A DNA stretch of 64,000 nt, from contig NZ_SUMB01000002.1 of the NCBI RefSeq assembly GCF_005048155.1, forward strand, positions 434,001-498,000. The letters are read 5' to 3'. The first letter of the stretch is position 1, and every line of letters starts with the position of its first letter. Position numbers and translations under genes: made by a program. Positions 1 through 9,800 of the stretch are shown here, piece by piece. Below the pieces are notes generated by a model. It searched no databases, had not been told where the DNA came from, and worked only from the letters and a program-made list of their open reading frames with translations. The DNA comes from Streptomyces piniterrae (lineage in GTDB: Bacteria; Actinomycetota; Actinomycetes; Streptomycetales; Streptomycetaceae).

Positions 1-960
1 GACGCGCTGGTCTTCGCCTCCGGCATGGCCGCCGCCACCGCCGTCTTCCAGGTTCTGCCCGCCGGGGTCCGGGTGGTGGTGCCGCAGACCATGTACTTCG
101 GGCTCACCAAGTGGCTGCTCGAATTCGGCCCGCAGCGCGGACTGGAAGTCGTCCGCGTCCCCATGGACGACCTGGACGCGGTCACCGAGGCGGTGAACGC
201 CGCGCCGACCGCCCTGCTGTGGGCGGAGTCCCCGGCGAACCCCACCTGGCTGGTGACCGACCTGGCGGCCTGTGCCGACATCGCGCACCGGGCCGGCGCT
301 CTCTTCGGCGTGGACAACACCGTCCCCACCCCGGTGCACACCCGGCCGTTCGAGCTCGGCGCCGACCTGATCATGCACTCGGGGACGAAGTACCTCAACG
401 GCCACAACGACGTGGTGGCGGGCCTCCTCGTCGCCGCGCCCGACCTCACCGAGGAGCGCCAGGCCCTCTGGGAGCGGCTGCGCCTGCACCGCCGCCTCAC
501 CGGTCCGATCCTCGGCCCCTGGGAGGCGTATCTGCTGCTGCGCGGGATACGCACGCTCTACCCGCGGATGCGGCAGATATCGGCCACCGCCATGTCGCTG
601 GCCGAGCACTTCTCCGAGCACCCGCTGGTCAGCCGGGTGGCCTACCCCGGCCTGCCGAGCGACCCGGGGCACAAGGTCGCCTCCCAGCAGATGACCGGCG
701 GCTACAGCGGAATGCTCTCGCTGCACGTCGCCGGTGACTGGAAACGTTCCCTGCGCGCGGCGGAACACTGCGAACTGTTCATCCGTGCCACATCCTTGGG
801 CGGTGTGGAAAGCCTGATCGAACACCGCTACACATTTGAAGGACCGGACAGCACTTCACCCAAGGACATGCTCCGGCTGTCCATCGGTCTCGAGGACCCG
901 GCCGACCTCGTGGCCGATCTGGAGCAGGCACTGGAACGCGCCGCGAAGGACGTACTTTGA
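1..960 (+). CDS. PLP-dependent Cys/Met-metabolism enzyme, 5' end outside window
   Basis: The reading frame is open from the first base of the window, so the true N-terminus lies upstream; 319 residues are visible. Visible motifs are ALVFASGMA at the start (PLP phosphate-binding loop region), VDNT (the Asp that pairs with the pyridine nitrogen) and HSGTKYLNGH, whose Lys is the expected Schiff-base residue. This is the fold-type I Cys/Met metabolism family (cystathionine gamma-synthase, gamma-lyase, methionine gamma-lyase). Substrate cannot be told from sequence alone. The TGA stop overlaps the TTG start of the BenE-type carrier that follows, which implies translational coupling and a shared role, perhaps handling an imported amino acid or carboxylate. 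Confidence 0.9.
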   Translation, partial: DALVFASGMAAATAVFQVLPAGVRVVVPQTMYFGLTKWLLEFGPQRGLEVVRVPMDDLDAVTEAVNAAPTALLWAESPANPTWLVTDLAACADIAHRAGALFGVDNTVPTPVHTRPFELGADLIMHSGTKYLNGHNDVVAGLLVAAPDLTEERQALWERLRLHRRLTGPILGPWEAYLLLRGIRTLYPRMRQISATAMSLAEHFSEHPLVSRVAYPGLPSDPGHKVASQQMTGGYSGMLSLHVAGDWKRSLRAAEHCELFIRATSLGGVESLIEHRYTFEGPDSTSPKDMLRLSIGLEDPADLVADLEQALERAAKDVL

Positions 961-2240
961 GCTCTGAGAGCAGTAACACCAGTACCACCGTCGAGAGCAG
1001 CACCCTCGACGAACCCGCCGTCGCTCCGGCGACGGCGGGTGAACCGCCCCATCGCCCGGGGCTGTTGCGTGACATGTCGCTGTCGGCGGTCCTCGCCGGG
1101 TTCGTGGCCGTCGTGGTCTCGTACTCCGGACCGCTGGTCATCGTGCTCGCCGCCGCCGCGGCCGGGCACCTCGACAAGGCACAGACCGGCTCCTGGGTCT
1201 GGGCCATCTCGATAGGCAGCGGCCTGACCTGCATCGGACTCAGTCTGCGGACGAAGATGCCGGTCATCACCGCCTGGTCGACGCCGGGCGCCGCCCTGCT
1301 GGTCACCAGCCTGGGGGCCTACTCGTACGCGGAGGCCATCGGCGCGTTCATCGTCACCGGCGTGGTGATCACCCTGGTCGGGCTGACCGGGGTGTTCGGG
1401 TGGCTGATGCGGCAGGTGCCCACGGCGGTGGTGTCCGCGATGCTCGCGGGCATCCTCTTCTCCTTCGGCACCGGCGTCTTCGCCTCGCTGAAGACCGCAC
1501 CGTGGATCGCCGGCGCCGTGCTCCTCGCCTATCTGCTCGGCAAGCGGTGGCTGCCCCGGTACGCGGTGCTGATCGCGCTCGCCGCGGGCGTGGCGGCGGC
1601 CGCCGCCACCTCGCGCCTGGACATCCACCTGGACAGCATCGAGCTGGCCCGCCCGGTGCTCACCACACCCGAGTTCTCCGTCGCCTCGCTCATCGGCATC
1701 GCGGTGCCGATGATCCTGGCGACGCTGGCCTCGCAGAACGCCCCCGGTATGGCCGTCCTCACCGCTTCCGGCTACCAGCCCAAGGACCGGCTGCTGATCG
1801 GCTCGACCGGCCTGGTCTCCACCGCGCTCGCCCCCTTCGGCTCGCACGCCATCAACCTCGCGGCCATCACGGCGGCGATCTGCACCGGCCCGGAATCCCA
1901 CCGCGATCCCAAGCGGCGCTATGTCGCCGGTATCGCCTGCGGAGCGTTCTACCTCCTGATCGGGGCCTTCGGCACCACCCTCGTGGTCTTCTTCGCGGGC
2001 CTGCCGAAGGAACTGGTCGCCGCCATCGCCGGCGTCGCCCTGTTCGGGGCGCTGGCCGGCGGCCTGAGCGGAGCGGTCAAGGAGGAGAAGGACCGGGAGG
2101 CGGCCCTGATCACCTTCCTGGCCACCGCCTCGGGAGTCACCCTCTTCGGCATCGGATCGGCCTTCTGGGGGCTGGTGTTCGGTGTCGTGGCCCATCTCGT
2201 ACTGACCCGTTGGCGCAGCGCTCGATCCGCCGACAGCTGA
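957..2240 (+). CDS. BenE-family benzoate/H+ symporter-like membrane protein
   Basis: 427 residues with about 12 hydrophobic segments after a soluble Ser/Thr/Pro-rich N-terminus of about 35 residues. The pattern (DMSLSAVLAGFVAVVVSYSGP near residue 40, a TPGAALL loop near 105, LASQNAPGMAVL near 265) is that of the BenE benzoate transporter family, which moves aromatic or other small carboxylates with protons. The start is TTG within TTGA, sharing bases with the stop of the upstream PLP enzyme. Real substrate unknown: no benzoate-catabolism gene is nearby. A strong hairpin follows, separating it from the next dehydrogenase. Confidence 0.85.
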   Translation: MSSESSNTSTTVESSTLDEPAVAPATAGEPPHRPGLLRDMSLSAVLAGFVAVVVSYSGPLVIVLAAAAAGHLDKAQTGSWVWAISIGSGLTCIGLSLRTKMPVITAWSTPGAALLVTSLGAYSYAEAIGAFIVTGVVITLVGLTGVFGWLMRQVPTAVVSAMLAGILFSFGTGVFASLKTAPWIAGAVLLAYLLGKRWLPRYAVLIALAAGVAAAAATSRLDIHLDSIELARPVLTTPEFSVASLIGIAVPMILATLASQNAPGMAVLTASGYQPKDRLLIGSTGLVSTALAPFGSHAINLAAITAAICTGPESHRDPKRRYVAGIACGAFYLLIGAFGTTLVVFFAGLPKELVAAIAGVALFGALAGGLSGAVKEEKDREAALITFLATASGVTLFGIGSAFWGLVFGVVAHLVLTRWRSARSADS

Positions 2241-2253
2241 CCCCCTCGGGAAA

Positions 2254-2287
2254 ACGGCCGCCCCGGACATCTGGCCGGGGCGGCCGT
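2254..2287 (+). terminator. Hairpin terminator after the BenE-like gene
   Basis: Perfect 13-bp inverted repeat (2254-2266 with 2275-2287, starting ACGGCCGCCCCGG) and an 8-base loop, 14 bases after the BenE-like stop. There is no U-tract. It lies 40 bases before the next start codon, so it could also act as an attenuator for the dehydrogenase. Confidence 0.7.
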
Positions 2288-2326
2288 CCGTTGCGCCCAC
2301 GTGCGCCTTCCACGACAGGACGTTCC

Positions 2327-3298
2327 ATGAGCAAGCCCGTCATCCTCCTGGCCGACCGACTCTCGCCCGCCACCGTCGACGCCCTCGGCTCGGCATACGA
2401 GGTCCGGCACTGCGACGGCACGGACCGCGCCGAGCTCCTGGCACAGGTCGCCGCGGCCGATGCCCTGCTCGTGCGCAGCGCCACGCGGGTCGACGCCGAA
2501 GTCATCGCCGCCGCACCGGGTCTGAAGGTGATCGGCCGGGCCGGTGTCGGGCTCGACAACATCGATGTACCCGCCGCGACCGCCGCCGGGGTGCTGGTCG
2601 TCAACACGCCCACCGCCAATGTCGTCAGCGCCGCCGAGCTGACCTGCGCACTGCTCCTGGCGGTGGCCCGCCATGTCCCTCAGGCGGACGCCACACTGCG
2701 GAACGGCCGGTGGGAGCGCGGCCGGTTCACCGGCACGGAGCTGTCCGGGAAGGTCCTCGGGGTGGTGGGCCTGGGCAGGATCGGCCTGTTGGTGGCCCAG
2801 CGCATGGCGGCGTTCGGCATGACGGTGATCGCCCACGACCCCCATGTGGCCCCCGAGCGGGCCACCGCGCACGGCATCGAGCCGGTGCCGCTCGACGACC
2901 TCCTGACCCGCTGCGACTTCCTCACCGTCCACCTGCCGAAGACCGCGGAGACCCTCGGGCTGATCGGCCGCGAGGAACTCAAGAAGGTCAAGCCGTCGGT
3001 ACGCGTCGTCAACGTCGCCCGTGGCGGCATCGTCGACGAGGACGCCCTGTACGAGGCCCTCACGGAGGGGCGGGTGGCCGGGGCCGCGCTCGATGTGTAC
3101 GTCACGGAGCCGTGCACCGAGTCGCCGCTGTTCGCCCTCGACAATGTCGTCGCCACCCCGCATCTCGGCGCCAGCACCGAGGAGGCACAGGAGAAGGCCG
3201 GCGTTTTCGTCGCCCGGTCCGTCGCCCGCGCCCTGGCGGGCGAGCCGGTGGCGGAGGCCGCCAACGCTCCGGAGCGGGCGCTGAGCCTGCGGGCGTAA
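2327..3298 (+). CDS. D-2-hydroxyacid dehydrogenase, phosphoglycerate-dehydrogenase-like, short form
   Basis: 323 residues. The ATG at 2327 is chosen because AGGA sits about 8 bases upstream and homology begins there (SKPVILLAD). The family signature is complete: Rossmann GLGRIG at 148-153, the catalytic Arg in NVARGGIVDE, a Glu in the next helix region and His in TPHLGAST. It resembles the N-terminal two domains of SerA but lacks the roughly 200-residue C-terminal regulatory (ASB/ACT) part, so it is unlikely to be the serine-feedback-regulated SerA. Expected reaction: NAD-linked oxidation of a 2-hydroxyacid or reduction of a 2-ketoacid. It may belong with the PLP enzyme and carrier upstream, but a hairpin lies between. 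Confidence 0.85.
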   Translation: MSKPVILLADRLSPATVDALGSAYEVRHCDGTDRAELLAQVAAADALLVRSATRVDAEVIAAAPGLKVIGRAGVGLDNIDVPAATAAGVLVVNTPTANVVSAAELTCALLLAVARHVPQADATLRNGRWERGRFTGTELSGKVLGVVGLGRIGLLVAQRMAAFGMTVIAHDPHVAPERATAHGIEPVPLDDLLTRCDFLTVHLPKTAETLGLIGREELKKVKPSVRVVNVARGGIVDEDALYEALTEGRVAGAALDVYVTEPCTESPLFALDNVVATPHLGASTEEAQEKAGVFVARSVARALAGEPVAEAANAPERALSLRA

Positions 3299-3327
3299 GG
3301 CCGTCGGGCCCGGCCCGTGGCGACGGA

Positions 3328-3366
3328 GTTCCCCGACGCCGAGGAGACGCCCAGGCGTCGGGGAAC
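3328..3366. terminator. Bidirectional hairpin between convergent genes
   Basis: Perfect 13-bp inverted repeat (3328-3340, GTTCCCCGACGCC, with 3354-3366) and 13-base loop. It sits between the end of the dehydrogenase and the end of the oppositely oriented amino-acid permease, so it can serve both. Confidence 0.7.
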
Positions 3367-3428
3367 CCACCATCAGGAGGCGGCGCGGCCGACGATCGTG
3401 CCGCATTGCCGGCGGCGCCGCCCCGCGG

Positions 3429-4880
3429 TCACTCCCGGCTCTCGCCGCCCCCCGCGTCGGAGACCTCGTGCTCCGCCTTCGCCATCTCGGAGCGCCGGTA
3501 GGAGTACGCGAAGTAGATGACCAGGCCGATGGCGAACCACACGGCGAACCGCACCCAGGTCTGCCACGCCAGGAACGTGATCAGCCAGATGGAGAAGGCG
3601 ACGCCGATCGCCGGGACGATCGGCATGCCCGGCGTACGGAACGTCCGCGGCAGGTCGGGGCGCTTGTAGCGGAGGACGATCACCGCGACGCAGACCACCA
3701 CGAACGCCAGCAGGATGCCGATGTTCGTCAGCTCGGCGGCCTCGCCGATCGGCAGGAATCCCGCGATCAGGGCCGAGGCGACGCCGACGATCCAGGTCAC
3801 CCGGGTCGGCACATGGTGTTTGGGACTGGTCTTGGCGAACCACTTCGGCAGCAGCCCGTCCCGGCTCATCGAGAACCACACCCGGGTCACACCGAGCATG
3901 AAGGTGAACATGACCGTCAGAATGCCGATGATCGCGCCGACCGCGATGATATCCGCGAGGCCGCTGAGGCCCACCGACTTGAATGCCGTGGAGAATCCGC
4001 TCTCCGGGTCGATGTCCTTGTAGTTCTGCATACCGGTCAGGACCAGGCAGGCCAGCACGTACAGCACCATCGAGATCGCCAGCGAATACATGATGGCTTT
4101 CGGCATGTGGCGCTGGGCGTCCTTGGACTCCTCGGCGGCGGTGCTCATCGCGTCATAGCCGAAGACCGCGAAGAAGACGGTGGCCGCGCCGGTGAACGCG
4201 CCGCCCACACCGAACGGGAAGAACGGCTGGTAATTCCCGGACTTGATGTGGAAGAAGCCGACCCCGATCACCAGCAGGACCACCAGGACCTTCAGGCCCA
4301 CCACGATGGTCTCGAAGCGCGCGGCGTTCTTGATGCCCAGCGTCAGGAGATAGGCGATGAGCAGGCAGAGCAGCGCCGCGAAGAGGTCCACCCGGTGTCC
4401 TTCACCGGTTCCGGGCGCGCCCAGCATCCATTTCGGCAGCTCGGCGCCCATCTCGCCGAGGAGGAAACTGAAGTAGCCGGAGATGCCGATCGCGACCACC
4501 GCCACGATCGCGGTGTATTCCAGCAGCAGGTCCCAGCCGATGAACCAGCCGGCCAGCTCGCCGAGGACCGCGTAGCCGTAGGTGTAGGCCGAGCCGGCCT
4601 TCGGGATCAGGCCGGCGAATTCCGCGTACGAGAAGGCGGCCGCGGCGCTCGCCACGCCCGCGACGAGAAAGGAGATCAGGACGGCGGGGCCGGCCGTCCC
4701 GTTCGCAACGGTGCCGGCGAGGGTGAAGATACCCGCGCCGATGATGCCGCCGACGCCGATGGCCGTCAGCTGCCAGAGGCCGAGCGCCCGGGTGAGCTGC
4801 TGACTCGCGGCGCCTTCCGCCTCCGTGATGTGTTCGATCGGTTTCCGGCGCAATACGCCCTGTCCCGCGCGCAGCCGCAT
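3429..4880 (-). CDS. APC-superfamily amino-acid permease (CAT/YfnA type)
   Basis: 483 residues with about 12 to 13 membrane segments. The start at 4880 is fixed by GGAGGA eight bases upstream and by the family start: soluble N-terminus, then TAIGVGGIIGAGIF, the unwound helix-1 substrate-binding motif. A second helix motif, FFAVFGYDAMSTAAEESKD, matches helix 6 of cationic-amino-acid transporters. It imports an amino acid by proton or other ion coupling. It is transcribed alone. The N-terminal RRKPIEHI is typical of the CAT family. Confidence 0.9.
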   Translation of the reverse strand: MRLRAGQGVLRRKPIEHITEAEGAASQQLTRALGLWQLTAIGVGGIIGAGIFTLAGTVANGTAGPAVLISFLVAGVASAAAAFSYAEFAGLIPKAGSAYTYGYAVLGELAGWFIGWDLLLEYTAIVAVVAIGISGYFSFLLGEMGAELPKWMLGAPGTGEGHRVDLFAALLCLLIAYLLTLGIKNAARFETIVVGLKVLVVLLVIGVGFFHIKSGNYQPFFPFGVGGAFTGAATVFFAVFGYDAMSTAAEESKDAQRHMPKAIMYSLAISMVLYVLACLVLTGMQNYKDIDPESGFSTAFKSVGLSGLADIIAVGAIIGILTVMFTFMLGVTRVWFSMSRDGLLPKWFAKTSPKHHVPTRVTWIVGVASALIAGFLPIGEAAELTNIGILLAFVVVCVAVIVLRYKRPDLPRTFRTPGMPIVPAIGVAFSIWLITFLAWQTWVRFAVWFAIGLVIYFAYSYRRSEMAKAEHEVSDAGGGESRE

Positions 4881-5081
4881 GCGTGATTCCTCCGTATGCT
4901 CCGTCGTTCGTCCGTTCGTCTGACGGCCGATCATCATGGCCCTTCGACGGCCCCTAAAGGAAGGCAACTCCCTGAAGCGGGTGGGAGAAGCCTGTGAACG
5001 AACAGGTCGGAGCGGCATAACCCGTGCCGGTCAACAGGGATTTCGGCCTGCCGGGTCCTTCACCACACGAGAAGCGCTCAA

Positions 5082-5111
5082 GGAGTCTCCGGAACGGCCT
5101 CCCGAGACTCC
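5082..5111 (-). terminator. Weak hairpin after the dodecin gene
   Basis: 8-bp inverted repeat GGAGTCTC (5082-5089) with GAGACTCC (5104-5111), loop 14. It lies 20 bases beyond the dodecin stop on the minus strand. Confidence 0.4.
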
Positions 5112-5131
5112 CTGGGTATTCGGTCGGGGAT

Positions 5132-5347
5132 TCAGTCGGCTTCCTCCAGCCGGAATCCGACCTTCAAGCCGACCTGGTAGTGGTCGATCTCGCCGTCGAC
5201 GAGATGCCCGCGGACCTGGGTGACCTCGAACCAGTCCAGGTTGCGGAGCGTCTCCGACGCGCGCTTGATGCCGTTGCGGATCGCGGCGTCCATGCTCTGC
5301 TGGGACGTCCCCACGATCTCCGTCACGCGATAGGTGCGGTCGGTCAC
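5132..5347 (-). CDS. Dodecin-family flavin-binding protein
   Basis: 71 residues, the usual dodecin size. The sequence RVTEIVGTS near the start, SxxxAIRNGI, the conserved Trp in LDWFEVTQVRGH and the C-terminal HYQVGLKVGFRLEE match dodecins, small proteins that assemble into hollow 12-mers and store or buffer riboflavin or FMN. The start is GTG with GGGGAG about seven bases upstream. It lies beside a universal stress gene, and a 19-bp tandem repeat lies just upstream of its ribosome site. Confidence 0.93.
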   Translation of the reverse strand: MTDRTYRVTEIVGTSQQSMDAAIRNGIKRASETLRNLDWFEVTQVRGHLVDGEIDHYQVGLKVGFRLEEAD

Positions 5348-5355
5348 GGTGGTCT

Positions 5356-5395
5356 CCCCTCGTCAGGGCGGCGCCACCCCTCGTCAGGGCGGCGC
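5356..5395. repeat. Two tandem 19-bp direct repeats upstream of the dodecin gene
   Basis: CCCCTCGTCAGGGCGGCGC occurs at 5356-5374 and again at 5377-5395 (period 21). The proximal copy contains the Shine-Dalgarno sequence of the dodecin gene. It is either a recent slippage duplication or a repeated regulator site. Confidence 0.8.
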
Positions 5396-5472
5396 TTCGC
5401 CCGTCCACCTTCCACCGTGCCTCAGGGCGGCCCGCCCCACCAGCGGAGCGGGGGGGCAGGGCGCACCGCCGG

Positions 5473-5934
5473 CTACGGGACGACCGTGACCGGCCAGCGC
5501 CCGGCCTTGACCAGGCGTACCGCGACCGACCCCATGATGCGATGCCCGGCCGACTCCGAAGCGCCGACCACCACCGCGTCCGCCTTCAGCTCGTCGGCCA
5601 TCTGCACCAGACCGCTGTAGGGGTCGCCGCGCAGCGTGTGGAACTCCCAGCGCACTTCGTATATCCCCTGCAGACGCTCCGTGGCCCCGCGGATTTCGGC
5701 GATCAGCTCGTCGGCGATCTCGTTCGTGGTGTCGACGACGGGGGCGCCCATCGTGGCGCCGGCCGGCATGACCGGCTGGACATAGACCAGGACGAGCTTG
5801 GACGCCTGCCGCCTGGCCAGCCCGGCCGCGTAGGCGGCGGCGCGCCATGAGGAGTCGGAGCCGTCGACGCCTACGAGGATGACTTTCGGGCCGTCGGTTC
5901 CGCGCTCGAAGGGCGCGGCTGGGTTCTGCTCCAC
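5473..5934 (-). CDS. Universal stress protein (UspA domain)
   Basis: 153 residues, a single Usp domain. VILVGVDGSDSSWRAAAYA forms the first strand and phosphate-loop Asp; the C-terminal VVGASESAGHRIMGSVAVRLV corresponds to the G-x2-G-x9-G(S/T) nucleotide-binding loop, with some glycines replaced, so ATP binding is plausible but not certain. The GTG start at 5934 has only a weak AGG ribosome site. Usp proteins respond to starvation and redox stress. The dodecin gene is 125 bases downstream in the same orientation. Confidence 0.88.
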   Translation of the reverse strand: MEQNPAAPFERGTDGPKVILVGVDGSDSSWRAAAYAAGLARRQASKLVLVYVQPVMPAGATMGAPVVDTTNEIADELIAEIRGATERLQGIYEVRWEFHTLRGDPYSGLVQMADELKADAVVVGASESAGHRIMGSVAVRLVKAGRWPVTVVP

Positions 5935-6003
5935 ACCTGGGAGGTTAACCGGACGTGCGTGCCGATGGATCGGCGGGCGCGCGCAGCGCTGTCCCGCCCC
6001 GGG

Positions 6004-6702
6004 TCAGGCGGGGGCCGGCGGCCAGCTGTCCGGGGCGAGCACGCCGAGCACATACGCCTTGGCGACCAGCGCGGTACGGCCCTGCACCCGCCAGCGGCGG
6101 GCCAGCCGGGTGAGGTGGTAGTTGACGCCGTCCACGGTCAGCCCCATGGCCGTGCCGATGGCGGCGGTGGTCGCGCCGGCGGCGGCCAGCGCCAGGATGC
6201 GGGCCTCCACGGGGCTGGCCGTGCCGCGCGGCGTGGGCGGCGGCGGGGTGTCGCGGACGCGGAGCAGCGCCAGCAGCACGGGCGGCCGTAGGGAAGGGTC
6301 GCCGACCGGATCCACCGTCAGCTCCCCTTCCCGCTCGGATCCGTCGGCGGCCGACTGCCAGTGGACCTCCACCGGGTAGCGCGAGCGATGACCCAGCCGT
6401 AGCGCCTCGGCGATGCGGTGGACCTGCTCCTTCGCCCGTGGCCGGAACAGGTCGAGGAGATTGCGGCCACGGAGTTGTCCGGGCGCCGCGCCCCACTGAG
6501 CGGCCATCGCCGGGTTGGCGATCAGCACGTCGCCGTCGGCGTGGCAGACCGCGATCGGGGTGGGGATACGGTCCAGCAGGATCAGGAAGTAGTTGCGCCA
6601 GGGGTCCTCGGCATAGGGGCCCGCCGGGTCGGGCGGCCCTGCCGTGCCCGCGCCGCCGGTGCCCGTACCATCCGCCATGCCGTCGCCGCACCCGTCGTCC
6701 AT
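6004..6702 (-). CDS. PAS-domain sensor with C-terminal LuxR-type helix-turn-helix
   Basis: 232 residues. After a Gly/Asp-rich leader, residues about 35-150 look like a PAS domain (YFLILLDRIPTPIAVCHADGDVLIANPAM, LRGRNLLDLF). Residues about 165-225 form a LuxR-like HTH (EARILALAAAGATTAAIGTAMGLT, then VNYHLTRLARRW). The ATG at 6702 has GGGAG nine bases upstream. It is divergent from the CYP102-type P450 gene over a 104-base interval with a dyad, so it is the obvious candidate regulator of that gene. The PAS ligand or signal is unknown. This differs from the TetR-type control known for P450 BM3. Confidence 0.8.
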   Translation of the reverse strand: MDDGCGDGMADGTGTGGAGTAGPPDPAGPYAEDPWRNYFLILLDRIPTPIAVCHADGDVLIANPAMAAQWGAAPGQLRGRNLLDLFRPRAKEQVHRIAEALRLGHRSRYPVEVHWQSAADGSEREGELTVDPVGDPSLRPPVLLALLRVRDTPPPPTPRGTASPVEARILALAAAGATTAAIGTAMGLTVDGVNYHLTRLARRWRVQGRTALVAKAYVLGVLAPDSWPPAPA

Positions 6703-6745
6703 TGCTCATCTCCCGTCCGACCGCAAGGGCCGGCAGCGAAATACC

Positions 6746-6763
6746 ACTGCACAATCATGCAGT
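6746..6763. promoter_or_regulatory. Dyad in the PAS-LuxR / P450 divergent promoter
   Basis: ACTGCA-CAATCA-TGCAGT is a perfect 6-bp inverted repeat with a 6-base spacer. A second overlapping pair, ACAA (6751-6754) and TTGT (6763-6766), lies in the same place. It is 44 bases upstream of the P450 start and in unusually AT-rich sequence for this window. It is a candidate operator; the binding protein is inferred only from position. Confidence 0.5.
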
Positions 6764-6806
6764 TGTCCCGTCGTGACCTGCGCACCGGGCCGGTCACGCT
6801 GGAGAC

Positions 6807-9800
6807 ATGACCGACACCATCGCGCTCCACACCGATGAACACGCCGCCGACGACGCCATACCGGTCGCCGACATCTCGGCGGTGGGTCTCACCAAGACGC
6901 CCATCCAGCACGCCATGGACCTCGCCCGGGTCCACGGCCCGCTCTTCAAGCGAAAGCTCAACGAACGGGAGACGCTGTTCGTCTCCTCGCTGGAGCTGGT
7001 CACCGAACTCGCCGACGAGAGCCGCTTCGCCAAGGGCGTGTCGGTCATCCTGGAGGACGTCCGGGAGTTCGCCGGTGACGGTCTGTTCACCGCCTACAAC
7101 GACGAGCCGAACTGGGCCAAGGCGCACGAGGTCCTGATGCCGGCCTTCGCGCTCGGCTCGATGCGTACGTACCACCCGGCGATGCTCAAGGTGGCCCGCC
7201 GGGTCATGGCGAGCTGGGACCGGCGGGTCGCCGACGGCACGGCCATCGACGTCGCGGACGACATGACCCGGATGACCCTGGACACCATCGGGCTCGCCGG
7301 TTTCGGCTTCGACTTCGAGTCGTTCGCCCGGGACACCCTGCATCCCTTCGTCGAGGCGATGGTGCGGTGCCTCCAGTGGAGCATGGCGAAGTTCGCCCGC
7401 AAGCCGGGCGCCGACCACTCCGAGGAGGACGCGGCGTTCCGGGTCGACGCGGACTATCTCGCGTCCGTCGTCGACGAAGTGATCGCCGCCAGGACCGCGA
7501 GCGGTGAGACGGGCGACGACGATCTGCTGGGCCTGATGCTCGGTGCCACGGACCAGGGACGCGCGGACGGCAAGGGCACGGGCGGCGGCCCCACCCTCGA
7601 TCTCGCCAACATCCGCAATCAGGTCATCACCTTCCTGATCGCCGGCCATGAGACCACCTCGGGCGCGCTCTCCTTCGCGCTGTACCACCTGCTCAAGGAC
7701 CCGGTGGCGCTGCGGATGGCGCAGCGCGAGGCCGATGAGCTGTGGGGCGACCAGACGGACCCCGACCCGTCCTTCGAGGACATCGGCCGGCTGCCGTTCA
7801 TCCGGCAGGTCCTCAACGAGGCGCTCCGACTGTGGCCGACGGCCGCCGCCTTCACCCGGCAGGCGCGCGAGGACACCCTGCTCGGCGGCCGCTATCCGGT
7901 GCGGGCCGGAGGCCTTGTCACGGTGCTCACGCCGATGCTGCACCGCGATCCGGCCTGGGGCGACAACCCCGAGATGTTCGATCCGTCCCGCTTCAGCCCG
8001 GAGGCCGAGGCGGCCCGCTCGCCGCACGCCTACAAGCCGTTCGGCACCGGTGAACGCGCCTGCATCGGGCGGCAGTTCGCGCTGCACGAGGCGACCATGC
8101 TGCTCGCCCTCCTGGTGCACCGCTACCGTCTGGTCGACCACAGCGACTATCGGCTGCGCATCAAGGAGACGCTGACCCTCAAGCCGGACGGGTTCACACT
8201 CACCCTGGCCGCCCGTACGCCCGCGGACCGGGCCGCGAACCGTGCCGCGCTCGCCGTGCTCCCCGGCAGTGCCACCGGCACGGACGACACGGCGGCCGAC
8301 GACGGTCTGCCGACCCGGGTGCCCCAGGGGACCGGTCTGCTCCTGCTGCACGGCACCAACTACGGCACCTGCCGCGAGTTCGCGGAGCGGATCGCCGACG
8401 AGGCCACCGGGCTGGGCTTCGCCGCCGATGTGGCGCCGCTGGACGCGCACGCCGGCGGGCTGCCCGCCGACCGGCCCGTCGTCATCGTCGCCGCCTCCTA
8501 CAACGGGCAGCCCACCGATGACGCGGCCGCGTTCGTCCGATGGCTCGACACCGCACCTGAAGGCGCCGCCGCCGATGTGCCGTACGCCGTCCTGGGCGTC
8601 GGCGACCGCAACTGGGCCGCGACCTACCAGCAGGTGCCGACCCTCGTCGACGACCGGCTCGCCGCGCTGGGCGCGCGGCGCCTGCTGCCGCGCGCCGAGG
8701 CCGATGCCTCCGGCGATCTCAGCGGCACAGTGAAGGACTTCACCGCCGCACTGCGCACCGAGCTGCTGACGCGCTACGGCGACCCGGCGAGCATCGGCGC
8801 CGGCGCATCGGCCGACCAGGACACCTGTTACACCGTTACAGAGGTCACCGGCGGGCCGCTGGACGCGCTGGCCGCCCGGCACGACCTCGCCCCGATGACC
8901 GTCACCGAGGCCTACGACCTCACGGCGCAGGACTGGCCGCGGCCCAAGCGCTTCCTGCGGATCGCGCTGCCGGAGGGCGTCACCTACCGCACCGCCGACC
9001 ACCTCGCGGTGCTGCCGGCCAACACCCCGGCGGCCGTCGAGCGGGCGGCCCACGTCCTCGGCGTCGACCCGGACACCGTCCTCGCCCTGCACGCAGGACG
9101 CCGGCCTGGCCGCGACACCCTGCCCGTCGACCGCCCGCTGACCGTACGCCAACTCCTCACCCACCACCTGGAGTTGGGCACCAGGCCGGCACCCGGACAG
9201 GTCGCCCTGCTCGCCGCGCACAACCCCTGCCCGCCCGAGCGCCTCGCCCTCGAAAACCTCGCCGACGACGACCCGCGCACCCTGATCGACCTGATCGAGG
9301 CGCATCCGGCGCTGCGCGGCGCACTGCCCTGGCCGACGCTCCTGGAGCTGCTGCCACCGCTGCGCCCCCGGCACTACTCGATCTCGTCCTCGCCCACCCC
9401 CGACGCCCGGCACGCCGATCTGATGGTCTCGCTGCTGCCCGGCGGCACCGGTTCGACCTATCTGCACACCCTGCGGCCCGGCGACACCCTGCTCGCCCGC
9501 GTCCAGCCCTGCCGCGAGGCGTTCCGCCTCGACCCGGCCGATGCCACCCCCGTCATCATGGTCGCGGCGGGCACCGGCCTCGCGCCCTTCCGCGGCGCCG
9601 TCGCCGACCGCGTCGCCGCAGGCCAGACCGCTCCCGCGCGGCTCTACTTCGGCTGCGACGACCGCGCGGCGGACTTCCTGCACGCCGCGGAACTCGCCGC
9701 CGCCGAAGCGGCCGGTGTCATCTCCGTACGCCCGGTCTTCAGCGCCCGCCCCGAGCACGGCCACTGCTTCGTCCAGCACCGCATCGCCGCCGAGGCCGAC

